64,000 nucleotides of DNA from Martinezella miluonensis (GCF_900094545.1 NZ_FMAH01000017.1:52752-116751), one strand, 5' to 3'. Positions 33,543-43,093 are shown, numbered from the stretch's first letter. The notes: a model not told the origin generated them from the letters alone. Numbers and translations: made by a program.

Positions 33543-34595
33543 CTACAGCCCCAGCATGCGCCGGTTGGCCGCCTGATCCGTCCCGCTGCCGGCGAAATCG
33601 TCGAAGGCCTTCTCGGTGACGCGGATGATGTGCGCCTTGACGAATTCGGCGCCTTCGCGCGCACCGTCTTCGGGATGCTTCAGCGCGCATTCCCATTCGA
33701 CCACGGCCCAGCCGTCAAAATTATTGGCTGTCATCTTCGAGAACACGGCGCCGAAATCGACCTGGCCGTCGCCGAGCGAACGGAAGCGGCCTGCGCGCTC
33801 GACCCAGCCCTGGTAGCCACCATAGACACCCTGGCGGCCGGTCGGATTGAACTCCGCGTCCTTGACGTGGAACATCTTGATCCGGTCCTTATAGATGTCG
33901 ATGTTGTCAAGATAATCGAGGCACTGTAGGACATAATGCGAGGGATCATAGAGCATGTTGGCGCGCGGGTGGTTCTTCACGCGCTCCAGGAACATCTCGA
34001 AGGTGATGCCGTCATGCAGGTCTTCGCCCGGATGGATCTCGTAGCAGACGTCGACGCCGTTTTCGTCGGCATGATTGAGGATCGGCGTCCAGCGGCGGGC
34101 GAGCTCTTCGAAGGCGGTTTCGACGAGGCCGGCGGGGCGCTGCGGCCAGGGATAGATGAAGGGCCAGGCGAGCGCGCCGGAGAAGGTCGCATGCGCCTTG
34201 ATGCCGAGATGCTTCGAGGCCGTCAGCGCCATCTTCACCTGCTCGACAGCCCATTCCTGCCGTGCCTTCGGATTGCCGCGCACTTCCGGCGCCGCAAAGC
34301 CGTCGAAGGCTTCGTCATAGGCCGGATGCACTGCGACGAGCTGACCCTGCAGATGGGTTGATAGCTCGGTGACCTCGACGCCGTTCGAGCGGGCGATACC
34401 GGCAAACTCGTCGCAATAATCCTTGGAGGAGGCCGCCTTCTTCAGGTCGATGAGCTGGCCTGCCCAGGTCGGAACCTGCACGCCGACATAGCCGGCATCG
34501 GCAGCCCATTTCGTGATCGAATCCCACGAATTGAACGGCGCGGTGTCGCCTGCGAATTGTCCGAGAAACAGGCCGGGGCCCTTGATCGTCTTCAT
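33543..34595 (-). CDS. sugar phosphate isomerase/epimerase (TIM barrel, xylose isomerase-like)
   Basis: The 350-residue protein starts at 34595 after GGGAGGAATT; an upstream frame to 34682 lacks a site. The AP-endonuclease 2/xylose isomerase-like TIM barrel is seen in VGVQVPTWAGQLIDLKK, VCYEIHPGEDLHDGITFEMFLER, MLYDPSHYVLQCLDYL and HVKDAEFNPTG, which supply Glu, Asp and His metal ligands. It would isomerise or epimerise a sugar or cyclitol derivative. It forms a module with the downstream oxidoreductase. Upstream, TGTAAACGTTTCC at 34621 resembles the LacI-type operators of the adjacent ABC operon. Confidence 0.9.
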   Translation of the reverse strand: MKTIKGPGLFLGQFAGDTAPFNSWDSITKWAADAGYVGVQVPTWAGQLIDLKKAASSKDYCDEFAGIARSNGVEVTELSTHLQGQLVAVHPAYDEAFDGFAAPEVRGNPKARQEWAVEQVKMALTASKHLGIKAHATFSGALAWPFIYPWPQRPAGLVETAFEELARRWTPILNHADENGVDVCYEIHPGEDLHDGITFEMFLERVKNHPRANMLYDPSHYVLQCLDYLDNIDIYKDRIKMFHVKDAEFNPTGRQGVYGGYQGWVERAGRFRSLGDGQVDFGAVFSKMTANNFDGWAVVEWECALKHPEDGAREGAEFVKAHIIRVTEKAFDDFAGSGTDQAANRRMLGL

Positions 34596-34804
34596 AGCTA
34601 ATTCCTCCCTAGTCGCGTTCTGTAAACGTTTCCGATACCATTCCGACCCGTATTCGAGGTGGTTGGGATACCGTTGCCTCAAAAAACTATAGGGCCGTCA
34701 GGATGAAAGTCGAATGCCTGGTGACCTAATCACGGCCGGCCGCTGGCGGCAAGAGGTACGTGCCGCAAAATTATCGCCCCAGTGAGAAACAAGGCGGCAC
34801 ACCC

Positions 34805-34835
34805 ATAAAAAACGCCCGCCGAAACCGGCGGGCGT
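34805..34835 (-). terminator. intrinsic terminator of the sugar ABC operon
   Basis: A 10-bp stem with a 4-base loop (34812-34821, loop AAAC, 34826-34835) is followed on the minus strand by a run of T residues. It lies 20 bases after the stop of the binding-protein gene. Confidence 0.85.
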
Positions 34836-34854
34836 ATCTGTTCAGCACGACCGA

Positions 34855-35802
34855 TCAGAACGGTGAATCGGCGAAGTAGAAGTCCTTGGCATTGTCCTTC
34901 GTGACGAGCGTCGCATCGAGGATGTAATTGCCGCGAACCGGTACCTGATTGTAGAAGTTGGCAGCGGTCAGCTCCATGGCCGTGCCGACCATTGCCGGCG
35001 GATAGAGCACGTCGACCGGGATCAGCTTGTCGCCGTCCATGACCTTCTTGACCATGTCCTTCGAGCCGGCGCCGGCGACGATATACTTGATATCGGTGCG
35101 CTTGGCCTGATCGATCGCCTGCAGCACGCCGACAGCCATGTCGTCATCCTGACACCAGACCACGTCGATCTTCGGGAACTTGGTCAGATAGTCCTGCATG
35201 ACCTTGAAGGCGTCGTCGCGGTTCCAGTTGCCGTACTGGCGGTCGAGAACCTTGACCTTCGAGCCTGCAATGCCCTTGTCGAAACCATCCTGGCGCTGCT
35301 GATCGATCGGGATCGGCAGACCGCGGATGACGACGACCTGCGCGTCCGGCGTGGTCGCCTTGATGTATTCGCCCGCCGTCTGGCCGAGTGCCGGATTGTT
35401 GCCGGCGACATAGAGATCACGGACGGAATTGTCGTTGTTGCTCGGCGCACGGTCGACGAGCGTCACGAACTTACCCTTGCCCTTGACTTCCTTGATGGCG
35501 TTGACGAGCGGATCCGGGTCCGAAGGCAGGATGACGAGCGCGTCGATGCCCTGTGTCTCGAGGTCCTGCACGGCGTTCGCCTGGCTCGCCGCGTCAGGTG
35601 AAGTCTTGACGATGACGTTCAGTCCCGGATGTTCCGCCATCAGCTGCTTGGCCACACGCTCGGCATGGAACACCACGCCCGAGGTCCAGCCATGGTCGGC
35701 GGCCGGAATGGAAACGCCGATCGTCACCTTCTTGTCTGCGGCATGTACTGTGCCGGCCAGAGCCACAAGCACGACGGCCACGCCAATAAGTCTTTTGCGC
35801 AT
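34855..35802 (-). CDS. sugar ABC transporter substrate-binding protein (RbsB-like)
   Basis: The 315-residue protein has a Sec signal peptide (MRKRLIGVAVVLVALAGTVHA, cleaved near residue 21) and a periplasmic-binding-protein type I fold (VTIGVSIPAADHGWTSGVVFHAE; DALVILPSDPDPLVNAIKEVKGKG; VVWCQDDDMAVGVLQAIDQA). It should bind a mono- or disaccharide in the periplasm. It is the last gene of the ATPase-permease-binding-protein operon and is followed by a terminator. The sugar cannot be named; the surrounding genes suggest a pentose, inositol or similar. Confidence 0.93.
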   Translation of the reverse strand: MRKRLIGVAVVLVALAGTVHAADKKVTIGVSIPAADHGWTSGVVFHAERVAKQLMAEHPGLNVIVKTSPDAASQANAVQDLETQGIDALVILPSDPDPLVNAIKEVKGKGKFVTLVDRAPSNNDNSVRDLYVAGNNPALGQTAGEYIKATTPDAQVVVIRGLPIPIDQQRQDGFDKGIAGSKVKVLDRQYGNWNRDDAFKVMQDYLTKFPKIDVVWCQDDDMAVGVLQAIDQAKRTDIKYIVAGAGSKDMVKKVMDGDKLIPVDVLYPPAMVGTAMELTAANFYNQVPVRGNYILDATLVTKDNAKDFYFADSPF

Positions 35803-35866
35803 TTTTATCCTCCCACATTAAGACAGGGCTTTGTCCTGATGACCGGGCGCCCCCTGACCCGGTTAT

Positions 35867-36880
35867 TCACGATTTGCGTACCAGCGAACGCTGGACGAGC
35901 ATGGCGATGATGATGATCGCACCCTGGATGGCACCGATCAGATATTCGCTGATGAAATTGGAAAGCAGCATGATGTTGCCGACCAGCTCGAGGATGAAGG
36001 CGCCGCAGATCGTGCCCCATACCCTGCCCGCGCCGCCCTTCAGCGCCGTGCCGCCGACGACGACGGCGGTGATCGCCTGCAGCTCCCAGAGTATCCCCGT
36101 CGTTGCCGAGGTCGAGCCGAGCCGTGGCACATAGAGAAGCACGGCAATGGCGACGCAAAGGCCCTGAATGACGAAGGCAATGGTGCGCACGCGATTGACC
36201 GCAATGCCGGAATAGCGCGCGACGTCGCTGTTCGAGCCGACGGCGACGACATGCCGTCCGTAGCGGGTGCGATAGAGAATGAAGGCGGCAACGCCGGTGA
36301 CGGCAAGGATCACCACGATCGGAACCGGCACACCTAGAATGGAGCCGAAATAGGCCGGGCGATAAAGCGACTGCAGTTCCGACGAGCGCAGCGTGATTGC
36401 GCCACCCTGCGACAGCCAGGTTGTCAACCCGCGATAGACACCCATCGTGCCGAGCGTCGCGATGAAAGGCTCGATCTTGCCGACGGTGGTAATCAGGCCG
36501 TTGGCAAGGCCGCACAGCGCGCCTGCCACGATCCCGAACAGCATGGCCACCACCAGCATCAGGGTCGGATCGGCAACGACGCCGGAATTCATCAAGAGGA
36601 TCATCAGGCTGGCCACGAAAGCCACCATCGACCCCACGGACAGATCGAGATCGCCCGCCGAGATGACGAAGGTCGCTCCGACCGCGATGATAGCGATGAA
36701 AGCGCTTCTTGTCGCAACGTTCGCAAGATTGGTGATGCCGATGAAGTTCGGGTTGACCAGTGCGCCCACGATCAGAAGCAGCACCAGCGCTGCAAACGGC
36801 GCAACGGCCCGCAGATCGATATCCCGCCAGGAACGGCCCCGCCGACCTGTCTTGCCGCTGCTGTCTTCGCCCACGCTCAT
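35867..36880 (-). CDS. sugar ABC transporter permease (RbsC-like)
   Basis: The 337-residue protein starts best at the ATG 36880; a TTG 12 bases earlier (36892) sits directly on the GGGAGG site. It has about ten hydrophobic segments and the BPD_transp_2 signature (SVGSMVAFVASLMILLMNSG, ITAVVVGGTALKGGAGRVWGT). It forms the membrane channel of the importer. It lies between the ATPase and binding-protein genes with gaps of 61 and 64 bases. Confidence 0.93.
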   Translation of the reverse strand: MSVGEDSSGKTGRRGRSWRDIDLRAVAPFAALVLLLIVGALVNPNFIGITNLANVATRSAFIAIIAVGATFVISAGDLDLSVGSMVAFVASLMILLMNSGVVADPTLMLVVAMLFGIVAGALCGLANGLITTVGKIEPFIATLGTMGVYRGLTTWLSQGGAITLRSSELQSLYRPAYFGSILGVPVPIVVILAVTGVAAFILYRTRYGRHVVAVGSNSDVARYSGIAVNRVRTIAFVIQGLCVAIAVLLYVPRLGSTSATTGILWELQAITAVVVGGTALKGGAGRVWGTICGAFILELVGNIMLLSNFISEYLIGAIQGAIIIIAMLVQRSLVRKS

Positions 36881-36941
36881 AACCAAAACCAACCTCCCGT
36901 CCCATGACCGCTGGGAATTCGCCCTGTCCTGTGCCGCCCGT

Positions 36942-38465
36942 TTAGGCGGCGGTCTTTTTCTTCAGGCCTGCCGCATAACGCATGATTTCCTGCTCGGAGA
37001 TCTCATCGCCTTCGAGCATCCCGACCATGCGCCCTTCGCGCATCACCGCGATCCGCGTGCACAGTCCGATGACCTCGGGCATTTCCGAGGAGACCACGAT
37101 GATCGAATGGCCGTCGCGCGCCAATGCCGAAATGAAATGATAGATCTGCTGCTTCGTGCCGACATCGATGCCGCGCGTCGGCTCGTCGATGATAATGATC
37201 TGCGGCTCGGTCTCCATGACCTTCGCCAGAAGCAGCTTCTGCTGATTGCCGCCGGACATGCGGCCGGCAACGATGTTTCCGTCACGAACCCGGATATCGA
37301 AACGGCGGCGCGCACGCGTCAAAGCATTCGCTTCACTGGAAGCGCTTAGATAACCAAACTTGCCGTGCCGATCGAGCGACTGGAGGGTCAGGTTGACGGC
37401 CATGCCCGAGTTCAGAAGCAGGCCCTTGGACTTCCGGTCCTTGGTCATATAGGCAAGCCCGGCGTCGATGGCCGCATGCACATCATTTGGCGGGACAATC
37501 TGACCGTTGGCAACGACCTCGCCGGCGGCGCGCGAGCGCAGACCGACGATCGCTTCCATCAGCTCAGTCCGGCCCGAGCCGATCATGCCGGAAAAGCCCA
37601 ATATCTCGCCCTTGCGCAGCTCGAAGCTCGCATCGCGGACGTAACCGGTCGAAAGGGAGCTGACACTGAGTACCACCTTCTCGTCAACATCAGGCTCGTG
37701 CTTGGCCGGATAGAGGCTGGAAAGTTCGCGCCCGACCATCAGCTGGGCGATCGATTCGCCATCGAGCAGCGAGGTCGGCGAGGTCTTCACCCATTGGCCG
37801 TCGCGCAGCACCGTAACGCGATCCGTCAGCTCCATCACCTCATCGAGCTTGTGGGAGACGAAGACGAAACTCGTTCCCTGGTCGCGCAGCTTGCGCACTT
37901 GCCTGAACAGGAAATTAGTCTCCTCGCGCGACAGGACGGCGGTCGGCTCGTCCATGAAGACGATCCGCGCATCGCGGCTGATCGCCTTGGCAATTTCCAC
38001 CATCTGCTTGTCGGCAATCGAAAGCGTGCTGATCACGGCATTCTCATCGACATGCGAACCAAGGAGGTCGAGCACGCGCCGCGTCTCCGCGCGCATATGC
38101 TTGCGGTCGAGCACGCCGAAACGCGTGACTTCGCGACCGAGAAACAGGCTCTCGGTGACGGTCAGATGTTCCGCAAGGTTGAATTCCTGATGGATGATGA
38201 CGATGCCGAGCGCTTCGGCAGCGCCGTTCGGCGGCAGCTTTATCGCCTTGCCATCGAGCACAATCTCGCCGGAGGTCGGCTGTTCGAAACCGGAAAGGAC
38301 CTTGACGAGCGTCGATTTGCCGGCACCGTTTTCGCCCATGAGCGCATGAATTTCGCCAACTCGCAGATCGAAGTTGACGCTGAACAGCACCTGCACGCCG
38401 TTGAAGGATTTGGATATCCCTCTCGCAGACAGCACCACCGCACCGTCGACGGCTTCCGAATTCAT
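36942..38465 (-). CDS. sugar ABC transporter ATP-binding protein (RbsA-like, two nucleotide-binding domains)
   Basis: The 507-residue protein starts at 38465 after AGGGAGGATT. It holds two ABC cassettes in tandem. The first has Walker A GENGAGKST (near 45), LSIADKQMVEIAKA and IVFMDEPTAVL; the second has the usual degenerate Walker A (GMIGSGRTEL), MSGGNQQKLLLAK and IIIIDEPTRGID. This layout is standard for ribose/xylose-type importers. It is the first gene of the operon, reading away from a highly symmetric regulatory region shared with the LacI gene. Confidence 0.94.
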   Translation of the reverse strand: MNSEAVDGAVVLSARGISKSFNGVQVLFSVNFDLRVGEIHALMGENGAGKSTLVKVLSGFEQPTSGEIVLDGKAIKLPPNGAAEALGIVIIHQEFNLAEHLTVTESLFLGREVTRFGVLDRKHMRAETRRVLDLLGSHVDENAVISTLSIADKQMVEIAKAISRDARIVFMDEPTAVLSREETNFLFRQVRKLRDQGTSFVFVSHKLDEVMELTDRVTVLRDGQWVKTSPTSLLDGESIAQLMVGRELSSLYPAKHEPDVDEKVVLSVSSLSTGYVRDASFELRKGEILGFSGMIGSGRTELMEAIVGLRSRAAGEVVANGQIVPPNDVHAAIDAGLAYMTKDRKSKGLLLNSGMAVNLTLQSLDRHGKFGYLSASSEANALTRARRRFDIRVRDGNIVAGRMSGGNQQKLLLAKVMETEPQIIIIDEPTRGIDVGTKQQIYHFISALARDGHSIIVVSSEMPEVIGLCTRIAVMREGRMVGMLEGDEISEQEIMRYAAGLKKKTAA

Positions 38466-38493
38466 TGAATCCTCCCTGCGGTCCCACCCGCTT

Positions 38494-38544
38494 TCCAATG
38501 ATGTAAACCTTTACATACATCGTGTAAAGGTTTACATCATTGGA
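38494..38544. promoter_or_regulatory. double LacI-type operator in a 22-bp perfect inverted repeat
   Basis: Two arms of 22 bases (38494-38515 and 38523-38544) are perfectly complementary around a 7-base spacer. Each contains its own LacI-type palindrome: TGTAAACCTTTACA (38502-38515) and TGTAAAGGTTTACA (38523-38536), whose centres are 21 bp apart, two helical turns. It lies about 30 bases before the ABC ATPase start and about 90 bases before the LacI start. The LacI protein encoded at 38633 is the obvious ligand and would repress both directions cooperatively. Confidence 0.75.
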
Positions 38545-38570
38545 TATCGTACAAAATTTCGCGGTTACCT

Positions 38571-38598
38571 TTGACCTCCACGTAAGTCTGTGTAGTCT
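38571..38598 (+). promoter_or_regulatory. candidate promoter of the LacI gene
   Basis: TTGACC (38571-38576), a 16-base spacer and TAGTCT (38593-38598) form a plausible but imperfect vegetative promoter, lying between the double operator and the GTG start at 38633. Confidence 0.4.
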
Positions 38599-38632
38599 CC
38601 AGCCCCGAGACGAGACCCCAAGGCAGAGCGCA

Positions 38633-39658
38633 GTGTCGAATTCCACGCCCGCAACTATCGAAGACGTCGCCCGAATTGCCAATGTTTCGATCGCAACGGT
38701 CTCCAGAGCAATCCATATGCCGGAGAAAGTCGCCAATTCGACGCGGCTGAAGGTCAATCAGGCCATTGCCGTCACCGGCTATACGACCAATGCCATGGCA
38801 CGCAGCTTGAGGCTCGGCCGCTCCAATATGATCCTGGTCGTCGCACCGGATATCGGCGATCCCAATTTCTCCAATATCCTGATCGGCCTGGAGAATGAGG
38901 CACGTTCGCACGGCTATGGCGTTCTCATCGGCCACACTCAGAACGATGCGCAGCGCGGGCTCGAATATCTGAAATTTCTGAATTCGAACCAGGCAGCGGG
39001 ACTGATCCTCTTCACCGGCATCCTGCCCTTCGGTCATCAGACGATGACGGCACGACTGCCGCCAAGCGTCGGCGTCTTCGAACCGGTCTTCAATGGCGGC
39101 ATTCCCTATGTCGGCGTCGACGACATCGCCGGCGCGCGCAAGGCCGTCGACCTGCTGATTGCCGAGGGCCACCGCAAGATCGCTTTCATCGGCGATTCCC
39201 GCACGCGCCTTGCCTATAGCCGGCGGCGCATGGGCTATGAAGCCGGGCTGGATGCCGCCGGCATCGGCCCCGATCTCCGCATGGTGCTCGAAGGCGACGG
39301 CACCATCGAGAGCGGGCGGCTCGCCGTCGAGCAACTTTTCATGCGCGACAGGCTGCCGACAGCCTTCATGTGCGTCAACGATCAGACCGCGATCGGCGTG
39401 ATGATCGGCCTGAAGACGCGCGGCTACGATATCCCCGAAGATTTCTCGGTGACCGGCTTCGACGACGTGCCGCAAGCCGTCTTCATGACGCCGTCGCTGA
39501 CGACGATCCGGCAGCCGCGTACCGCCATCGGCAAGCATGCGATGGCGCTGCTGCTCGAGCTGCTTTCGGACGGTCAGCCCGCCGAGACGGAGATCCTGCT
39601 GAGGCCGGATCTCGTGGTGCGAAATTCGGTCTCGGCTCCGGCACGCATCCGGCGATAG
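38633..39658 (+). CDS. LacI-family regulator of the sugar ABC operon
   Basis: The 341-residue protein starts at a GTG (38633) just after AAGGCAGAGC; the frame upstream to 38540 runs through the operator region. The helix-turn-helix TIEDVARIANVSIATVSRAIH is followed by the hinge and a sugar-binding effector domain (SNMILVVAPDIGDPNFSNILIGLENEA; VTGFDDVPQAVFMTPSLTTI). It is divergent from the ABC transporter operon, with a striking paired operator between, so it should repress that operon and itself until the transported sugar binds. A VOC gene follows after 12 bases. Confidence 0.93.
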   Translation: MSNSTPATIEDVARIANVSIATVSRAIHMPEKVANSTRLKVNQAIAVTGYTTNAMARSLRLGRSNMILVVAPDIGDPNFSNILIGLENEARSHGYGVLIGHTQNDAQRGLEYLKFLNSNQAAGLILFTGILPFGHQTMTARLPPSVGVFEPVFNGGIPYVGVDDIAGARKAVDLLIAEGHRKIAFIGDSRTRLAYSRRRMGYEAGLDAAGIGPDLRMVLEGDGTIESGRLAVEQLFMRDRLPTAFMCVNDQTAIGVMIGLKTRGYDIPEDFSVTGFDDVPQAVFMTPSLTTIRQPRTAIGKHAMALLLELLSDGQPAETEILLRPDLVVRNSVSAPARIRR

Positions 39659-39670
39659 GCGGGCGCAACG

Positions 39671-40027
39671 ATGCCGCTCGGCAGAATCACCCTCTATGTC
39701 CGCGATGTCGAGGCGACGATCAGCTTTTACGAGAAGCATTTTGGGTTCAAGCCACTCCGTCTGGAGGGCGACCGGATTGTTGAACTGCTCGCGCAGGATG
39801 GCGGTGCCAATCTGATGATCCATCCAGCGGGCAAGGCGCAGAAAATGGGCCAGGTGCTGGTAAAGCTGATCTTCGACGTCGAGCATGTCGAAGCTTTCCG
39901 CGCCAAGTGTGCTGAAGAGGGACTGGAGTTCGGACCCTTGCATCAGGCCGATGGCTATGTCTTCGCCAATGCCAAGGACCCTTCGGGAAACCCCATAGCC
40001 ATTTCCAGCCGCGCATTCCGGCGATAA
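39671..40027 (+). CDS. VOC (glyoxalase/bleomycin resistance) family protein
   Basis: The 118-residue protein shows the vicinal oxygen chelate fold: ITLYVRDVEATISFYEKHFGFKPLR at the N-terminus, then a second half beginning GQVLVKLIFDVEHVEAFRAKCAEEG and DGYVFANAKDPSGNPIAI at the end. It is too small and generic to name a substrate. It lies 12 bases after the LacI gene and probably shares its transcript, so it would be autoregulated with the sugar system. A hairpin terminator follows. Confidence 0.88.
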   Translation: MPLGRITLYVRDVEATISFYEKHFGFKPLRLEGDRIVELLAQDGGANLMIHPAGKAQKMGQVLVKLIFDVEHVEAFRAKCAEEGLEFGPLHQADGYVFANAKDPSGNPIAISSRAFRR

Positions 40028-40029
40028 TC

Positions 40030-40054
40030 CGGGAGGCGATGAAACCGCCTCCCG
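40030..40054. terminator. bidirectional terminator hairpin
   Basis: CGGGAGGCG (40030-40038) and CGCCTCCCG (40046-40054) form a perfect 9-bp stem around a 7-base loop between the convergent stops of the VOC gene and xylA. Confidence 0.7.
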
Positions 40055-40065
40055 AATGCCATCGA

Positions 40066-41376
40066 TCAAACGTAACGATTGACGATATTTTCGAGCAGTT
40101 CCTGCTTGCCGGACTTCGGCTGCGGGTTGACGTCTTTCGTTTCAACCCACTGGGCGATCTGATCGAGCGAATATTCGCCGCGCAGCAGCTTCTGGCCCTC
40201 GGCCGAATCCCAGCCGGCATAGCGGTCGGCGAGCGGCTTGGAGAGTGCCTTGTCTTCGATCATCTTGGCAGCTGCCTTCAGGCCGCGAGCGCAGCAATCC
40301 ATGCCGCCGATGTGACCGATGAGCAGATCTTCCGGATCGAGCGACTGGCGGCGCAGCTTGGCGTCGAAGTTCGTGCCGCCCGTCTTGAAGCCGCCGCCTG
40401 CCAGAACCTGGTAGTAGGCCAGCGTCATTTCCGGAACATTGTTCGGGAACTGGTCGGTATCCCAGCCAGACTGGTAGTCGTTGCGGTTCATGTCGATCGA
40501 GCCGAAGATGCCGAGCGCATTGGCAAGCGCCAGCTCATGCTCGAAGGAATGGCCGGCGAGGATCGCATGGCCCTGCTCGATGTTGACCTTCACTTCGTTT
40601 TCCAGGCCGTACTTCTTCAGGAAGCCGTAGACGGTCGCGACGTCATAATCATACTGGTGCTTGGTCGGCTCCTGCGGCTTCGGCTCGATCAGGATCGTGC
40701 CCTTGAAGCCGATCTTGTGCTTGTACTCGACGACGAGATTGAGGAACCGGCCCATCTGGTCCAATTCGCGCTTCAGGTCGGTATTGAGCAGCGTCTCATA
40801 GCCCTCGCGGCCGCCCCAGAGGACGTAGTTTTCGCCGCCGAGCTTGTGGGTGGCATCCATGCAGGTCTTCACGGTCGCAGCCGAGAAGGCAAAGACGTCC
40901 GGATCCGGATTGGTCGCAGCGCCCGACATGAAGCGGCGGTTGGAGAAGAGGTTTGCCGTCCCCCAGAGCAGCTTCACGCCGGTATCGGCCTGCTTCTGGG
41001 CGAAGTAATCCACGATCTCGTTGAGGTTCTTGGTGTTCTCGGCGAAGTTCTTGCCTTCCGGACGCACGTCGGCATCGTGGAAGCAATAATAGGGCGTGCC
41101 GAGCAGGGTGAAGAATTCGAAGGCGACGTCGGCCTTAAGCTTGGCGGCTTCCATGGTTTCATGGAACCAGGGGCGAAGGAAGGTCTGGCCACCGAAGGGG
41201 TCGCCGCCCGGCCAGGTGAAGGTGTGCCAATAGGCGACGGCAAAGCGCAGATGGTCTTCCATGCGCTTGCCGAGAACGACTTCATCCTTGTTGTAGTGAC
41301 GGAAGGCCAGCGGATTGGTGCTGTCGGGGCCTTCGTATTTTACCTTGCTGATATCGCCGAAAAATCCGGTGCTCAT
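40066..41376 (-). CDS. xylA: xylose isomerase
   Basis: The 436-residue protein matches class II xylose isomerase in length and motifs: [25 protein letters not shown] with the catalytic His and Asp, [33 protein letters not shown] for metal binding, [18 protein letters not shown] and [17 protein letters not shown]. It interconverts D-xylose and D-xylulose with Mg or Mn. It lies downstream of xylB and a LacI regulator on the same strand. A 223-base gap with repeats separates it from xylB, so it may also have its own promoter. Confidence 0.97.
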   Translation of the reverse strand: MSTGFFGDISKVKYEGPDSTNPLAFRHYNKDEVVLGKRMEDHLRFAVAYWHTFTWPGGDPFGGQTFLRPWFHETMEAAKLKADVAFEFFTLLGTPYYCFHDADVRPEGKNFAENTKNLNEIVDYFAQKQADTGVKLLWGTANLFSNRRFMSGAATNPDPDVFAFSAATVKTCMDATHKLGGENYVLWGGREGYETLLNTDLKRELDQMGRFLNLVVEYKHKIGFKGTILIEPKPQEPTKHQYDYDVATVYGFLKKYGLENEVKVNIEQGHAILAGHSFEHELALANALGIFGSIDMNRNDYQSGWDTDQFPNNVPEMTLAYYQVLAGGGFKTGGTNFDAKLRRQSLDPEDLLIGHIGGMDCCARGLKAAAKMIEDKALSKPLADRYAGWDSAEGQKLLRGEYSLDQIAQWVETKDVNPQPKSGKQELLENIVNRYV

Positions 41377-41428
41377 ATCTCATCTCCTTGGGTTTGCTGT
41401 TTAAATGTTGTTGTTCGTGCCGTGCAGC

Positions 41429-41584
41429 TTAGCCCCTCACCCTAGCCCTCTCCCCGCCTGCGGGGAGAGGGGACGACCTTCGACCCCCTCCCAAATCAGA
41501 GATGAGAGGGACGGTGATGGTGCGTCTGTCCCCTTCTCCCCGTCAAAACGGGGAGAAGGTGCCCGACAGGGCGGATGAGGGGCC
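41429..41584. repeat. rhizobial intergenic repeat mosaic between xylA and xylB
   Basis: The segment holds CCCTCACCCTAGCCCTCTCC followed by CCGCCTGCGGGGAGAGGGG, then CCTTCTCCCCGTCAAAACGG with GGGAGAAGG, and ends with GGCGGATGAGGGGCC. These hairpin-forming blocks also occur, rearranged, at 33366-33541. It fills most of the space between xylA and xylB. Confidence 0.7.
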
Positions 41585-41599
41585 ATGCGCCATGTTATT

Positions 41600-43057
41600 T
41601 CAATGCGCCGACAGCGGCTTGATTGCCGGATAAACGGCCCGATAGCGCTTGTAGGCATCCGCATAGGCATCCGTCAGCGACGCCACAGGATCGATCGTGC
41701 CGGCCGTCTGCGGCGGGGTGCAGACAGCGACGGGATCGGCACCGGTGGCAGCGATCAGGCCGAGACGAGCGGCACCAAAGGCCGCCCCGAAATCACCGTC
41801 CGCCGGCAGGTCGACAGGCACGCCCAACGCGGTGGCGATCGAGGCCAGCCAATAGCGGGAACGCGAGCCGCCGCCGATGGCGGTCACGCGCGCAATGTCG
41901 GTGCCGGCAGAGCGCAGCGCTTCCAGATTGTCGCGAATGGCGAAGGATACGCCCTCAAGCACGGCTTGCGTCAGCACCGCGCGGCCGCTTTCATGGCCGA
42001 GGCCGATAAAGGCGCCGCGGATCGTTGCATCGTTGTGGGGCGTGCGCTCGCCCGAGAGATAGGGAAGGAAGGTGACGCTTGTCGGCGCTTTCAGCGTCTC
42101 GCCCAACTCGCCAGTGAGGTCTGCAGCGGATTTGCCGGTGACACCAGAATGCCAGTTCAGCGCATCGGTCGCCGACAGGATGACGCCCATCTGGTGCCAG
42201 GTGTTCGGCAGCGCGTGGCAAAAAGCATGGACTGCGCTTTCCGGCTTCGGCAGGTAGGAGCCGTTGGCGGCAAAGAGCACGCCTGACGTTCCGAGCGAAA
42301 CGAAAGCGGCGCCATGGCTCACCGTGCCCATGCCGCAGGCCGAGGCCGCATTGTCCCCTGCCCCGCCGGCAACGACGACGTCGCCGGCAATGCCCCATTT
42401 CGAGGCCAGTTCGCCGCGCAGCTTGCCGGCAACTTCAGTGCCTTCGACTAGCGTCGGCATCTGCTTCTCATCGAGATTGGTCGCTGCCAGCAGCTCGGAA
42501 GACCATTTGCGCTTGCCGGTATCGATCCAGGAGGTGCCGGCGGAATCCGACATTTCCGACATGTGCTCACCGGTCAGCCAAAGACGCAGATAGTCCTTCG
42601 GCAACAGCACCCAGCGCACTCTAGCGAAAATCTCCGGCTCATGCTTGGCGACCCAAGCGAGTTTCGGGGCGGTAAATCCGGGGAAGACGATATTGCCGGT
42701 CAACGCCCGGAAACGCGGATCGGCATCGAGCGCAGCAGCCTCCTGGTAGCTGCGGGTATCGTTCCAGAGAATGCAGGGGCGCAGCACCTTGTCATCGGCG
42801 TCAAGCAGCGTCGCACCGTGCATCTGGCCGGAAAGGCCGATGCCGCGCACCGCCGCCAGTTCCTTCGGATGTGCTGCCTTCAGACCGGCAACTGCCTCTT
42901 CCGTCGCGCGGATCCAGTGGGCCGGGTCCTGCTCGGACCAGCCGGGATGCGGGCGCGATACGTCAAGCCCGCCATTGGCGGAACCGATGATCCTCTGGTT
43001 GCCGTCGATCAGCATCGCTTTGACGCCGGACGTTCCAAGATCGAGACCCAAATACAT
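41600..43057 (-). CDS. xylB: xylulokinase
   Basis: The 485-residue protein is an FGGY sugar kinase. N-terminal YLGLDLGTSGVKAMLID forms the phosphate loop; GLSGQMHGATLLD, CILWNDTRSYQEA, GGAGDNAASACGMGT and IGGGSRSRYWLASIATALG (near 385) match xylulokinase. It phosphorylates D-xylulose to D-xylulose-5-phosphate with ATP, feeding the pentose phosphate pathway. It lies 37 bases downstream of a LacI regulator on the same strand and upstream of xylA, forming a lacI-xylB-xylA unit. Confidence 0.95.
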   Translation of the reverse strand: MYLGLDLGTSGVKAMLIDGNQRIIGSANGGLDVSRPHPGWSEQDPAHWIRATEEAVAGLKAAHPKELAAVRGIGLSGQMHGATLLDADDKVLRPCILWNDTRSYQEAAALDADPRFRALTGNIVFPGFTAPKLAWVAKHEPEIFARVRWVLLPKDYLRLWLTGEHMSEMSDSAGTSWIDTGKRKWSSELLAATNLDEKQMPTLVEGTEVAGKLRGELASKWGIAGDVVVAGGAGDNAASACGMGTVSHGAAFVSLGTSGVLFAANGSYLPKPESAVHAFCHALPNTWHQMGVILSATDALNWHSGVTGKSAADLTGELGETLKAPTSVTFLPYLSGERTPHNDATIRGAFIGLGHESGRAVLTQAVLEGVSFAIRDNLEALRSAGTDIARVTAIGGGSRSRYWLASIATALGVPVDLPADGDFGAAFGAARLGLIAATGADPVAVCTPPQTAGTIDPVASLTDAYADAYKRYRAVYPAIKPLSAH

Positions 43058-43093
43058 CAGATGGTACTCCCTATGCTCTGCCGCGTTTAAATG

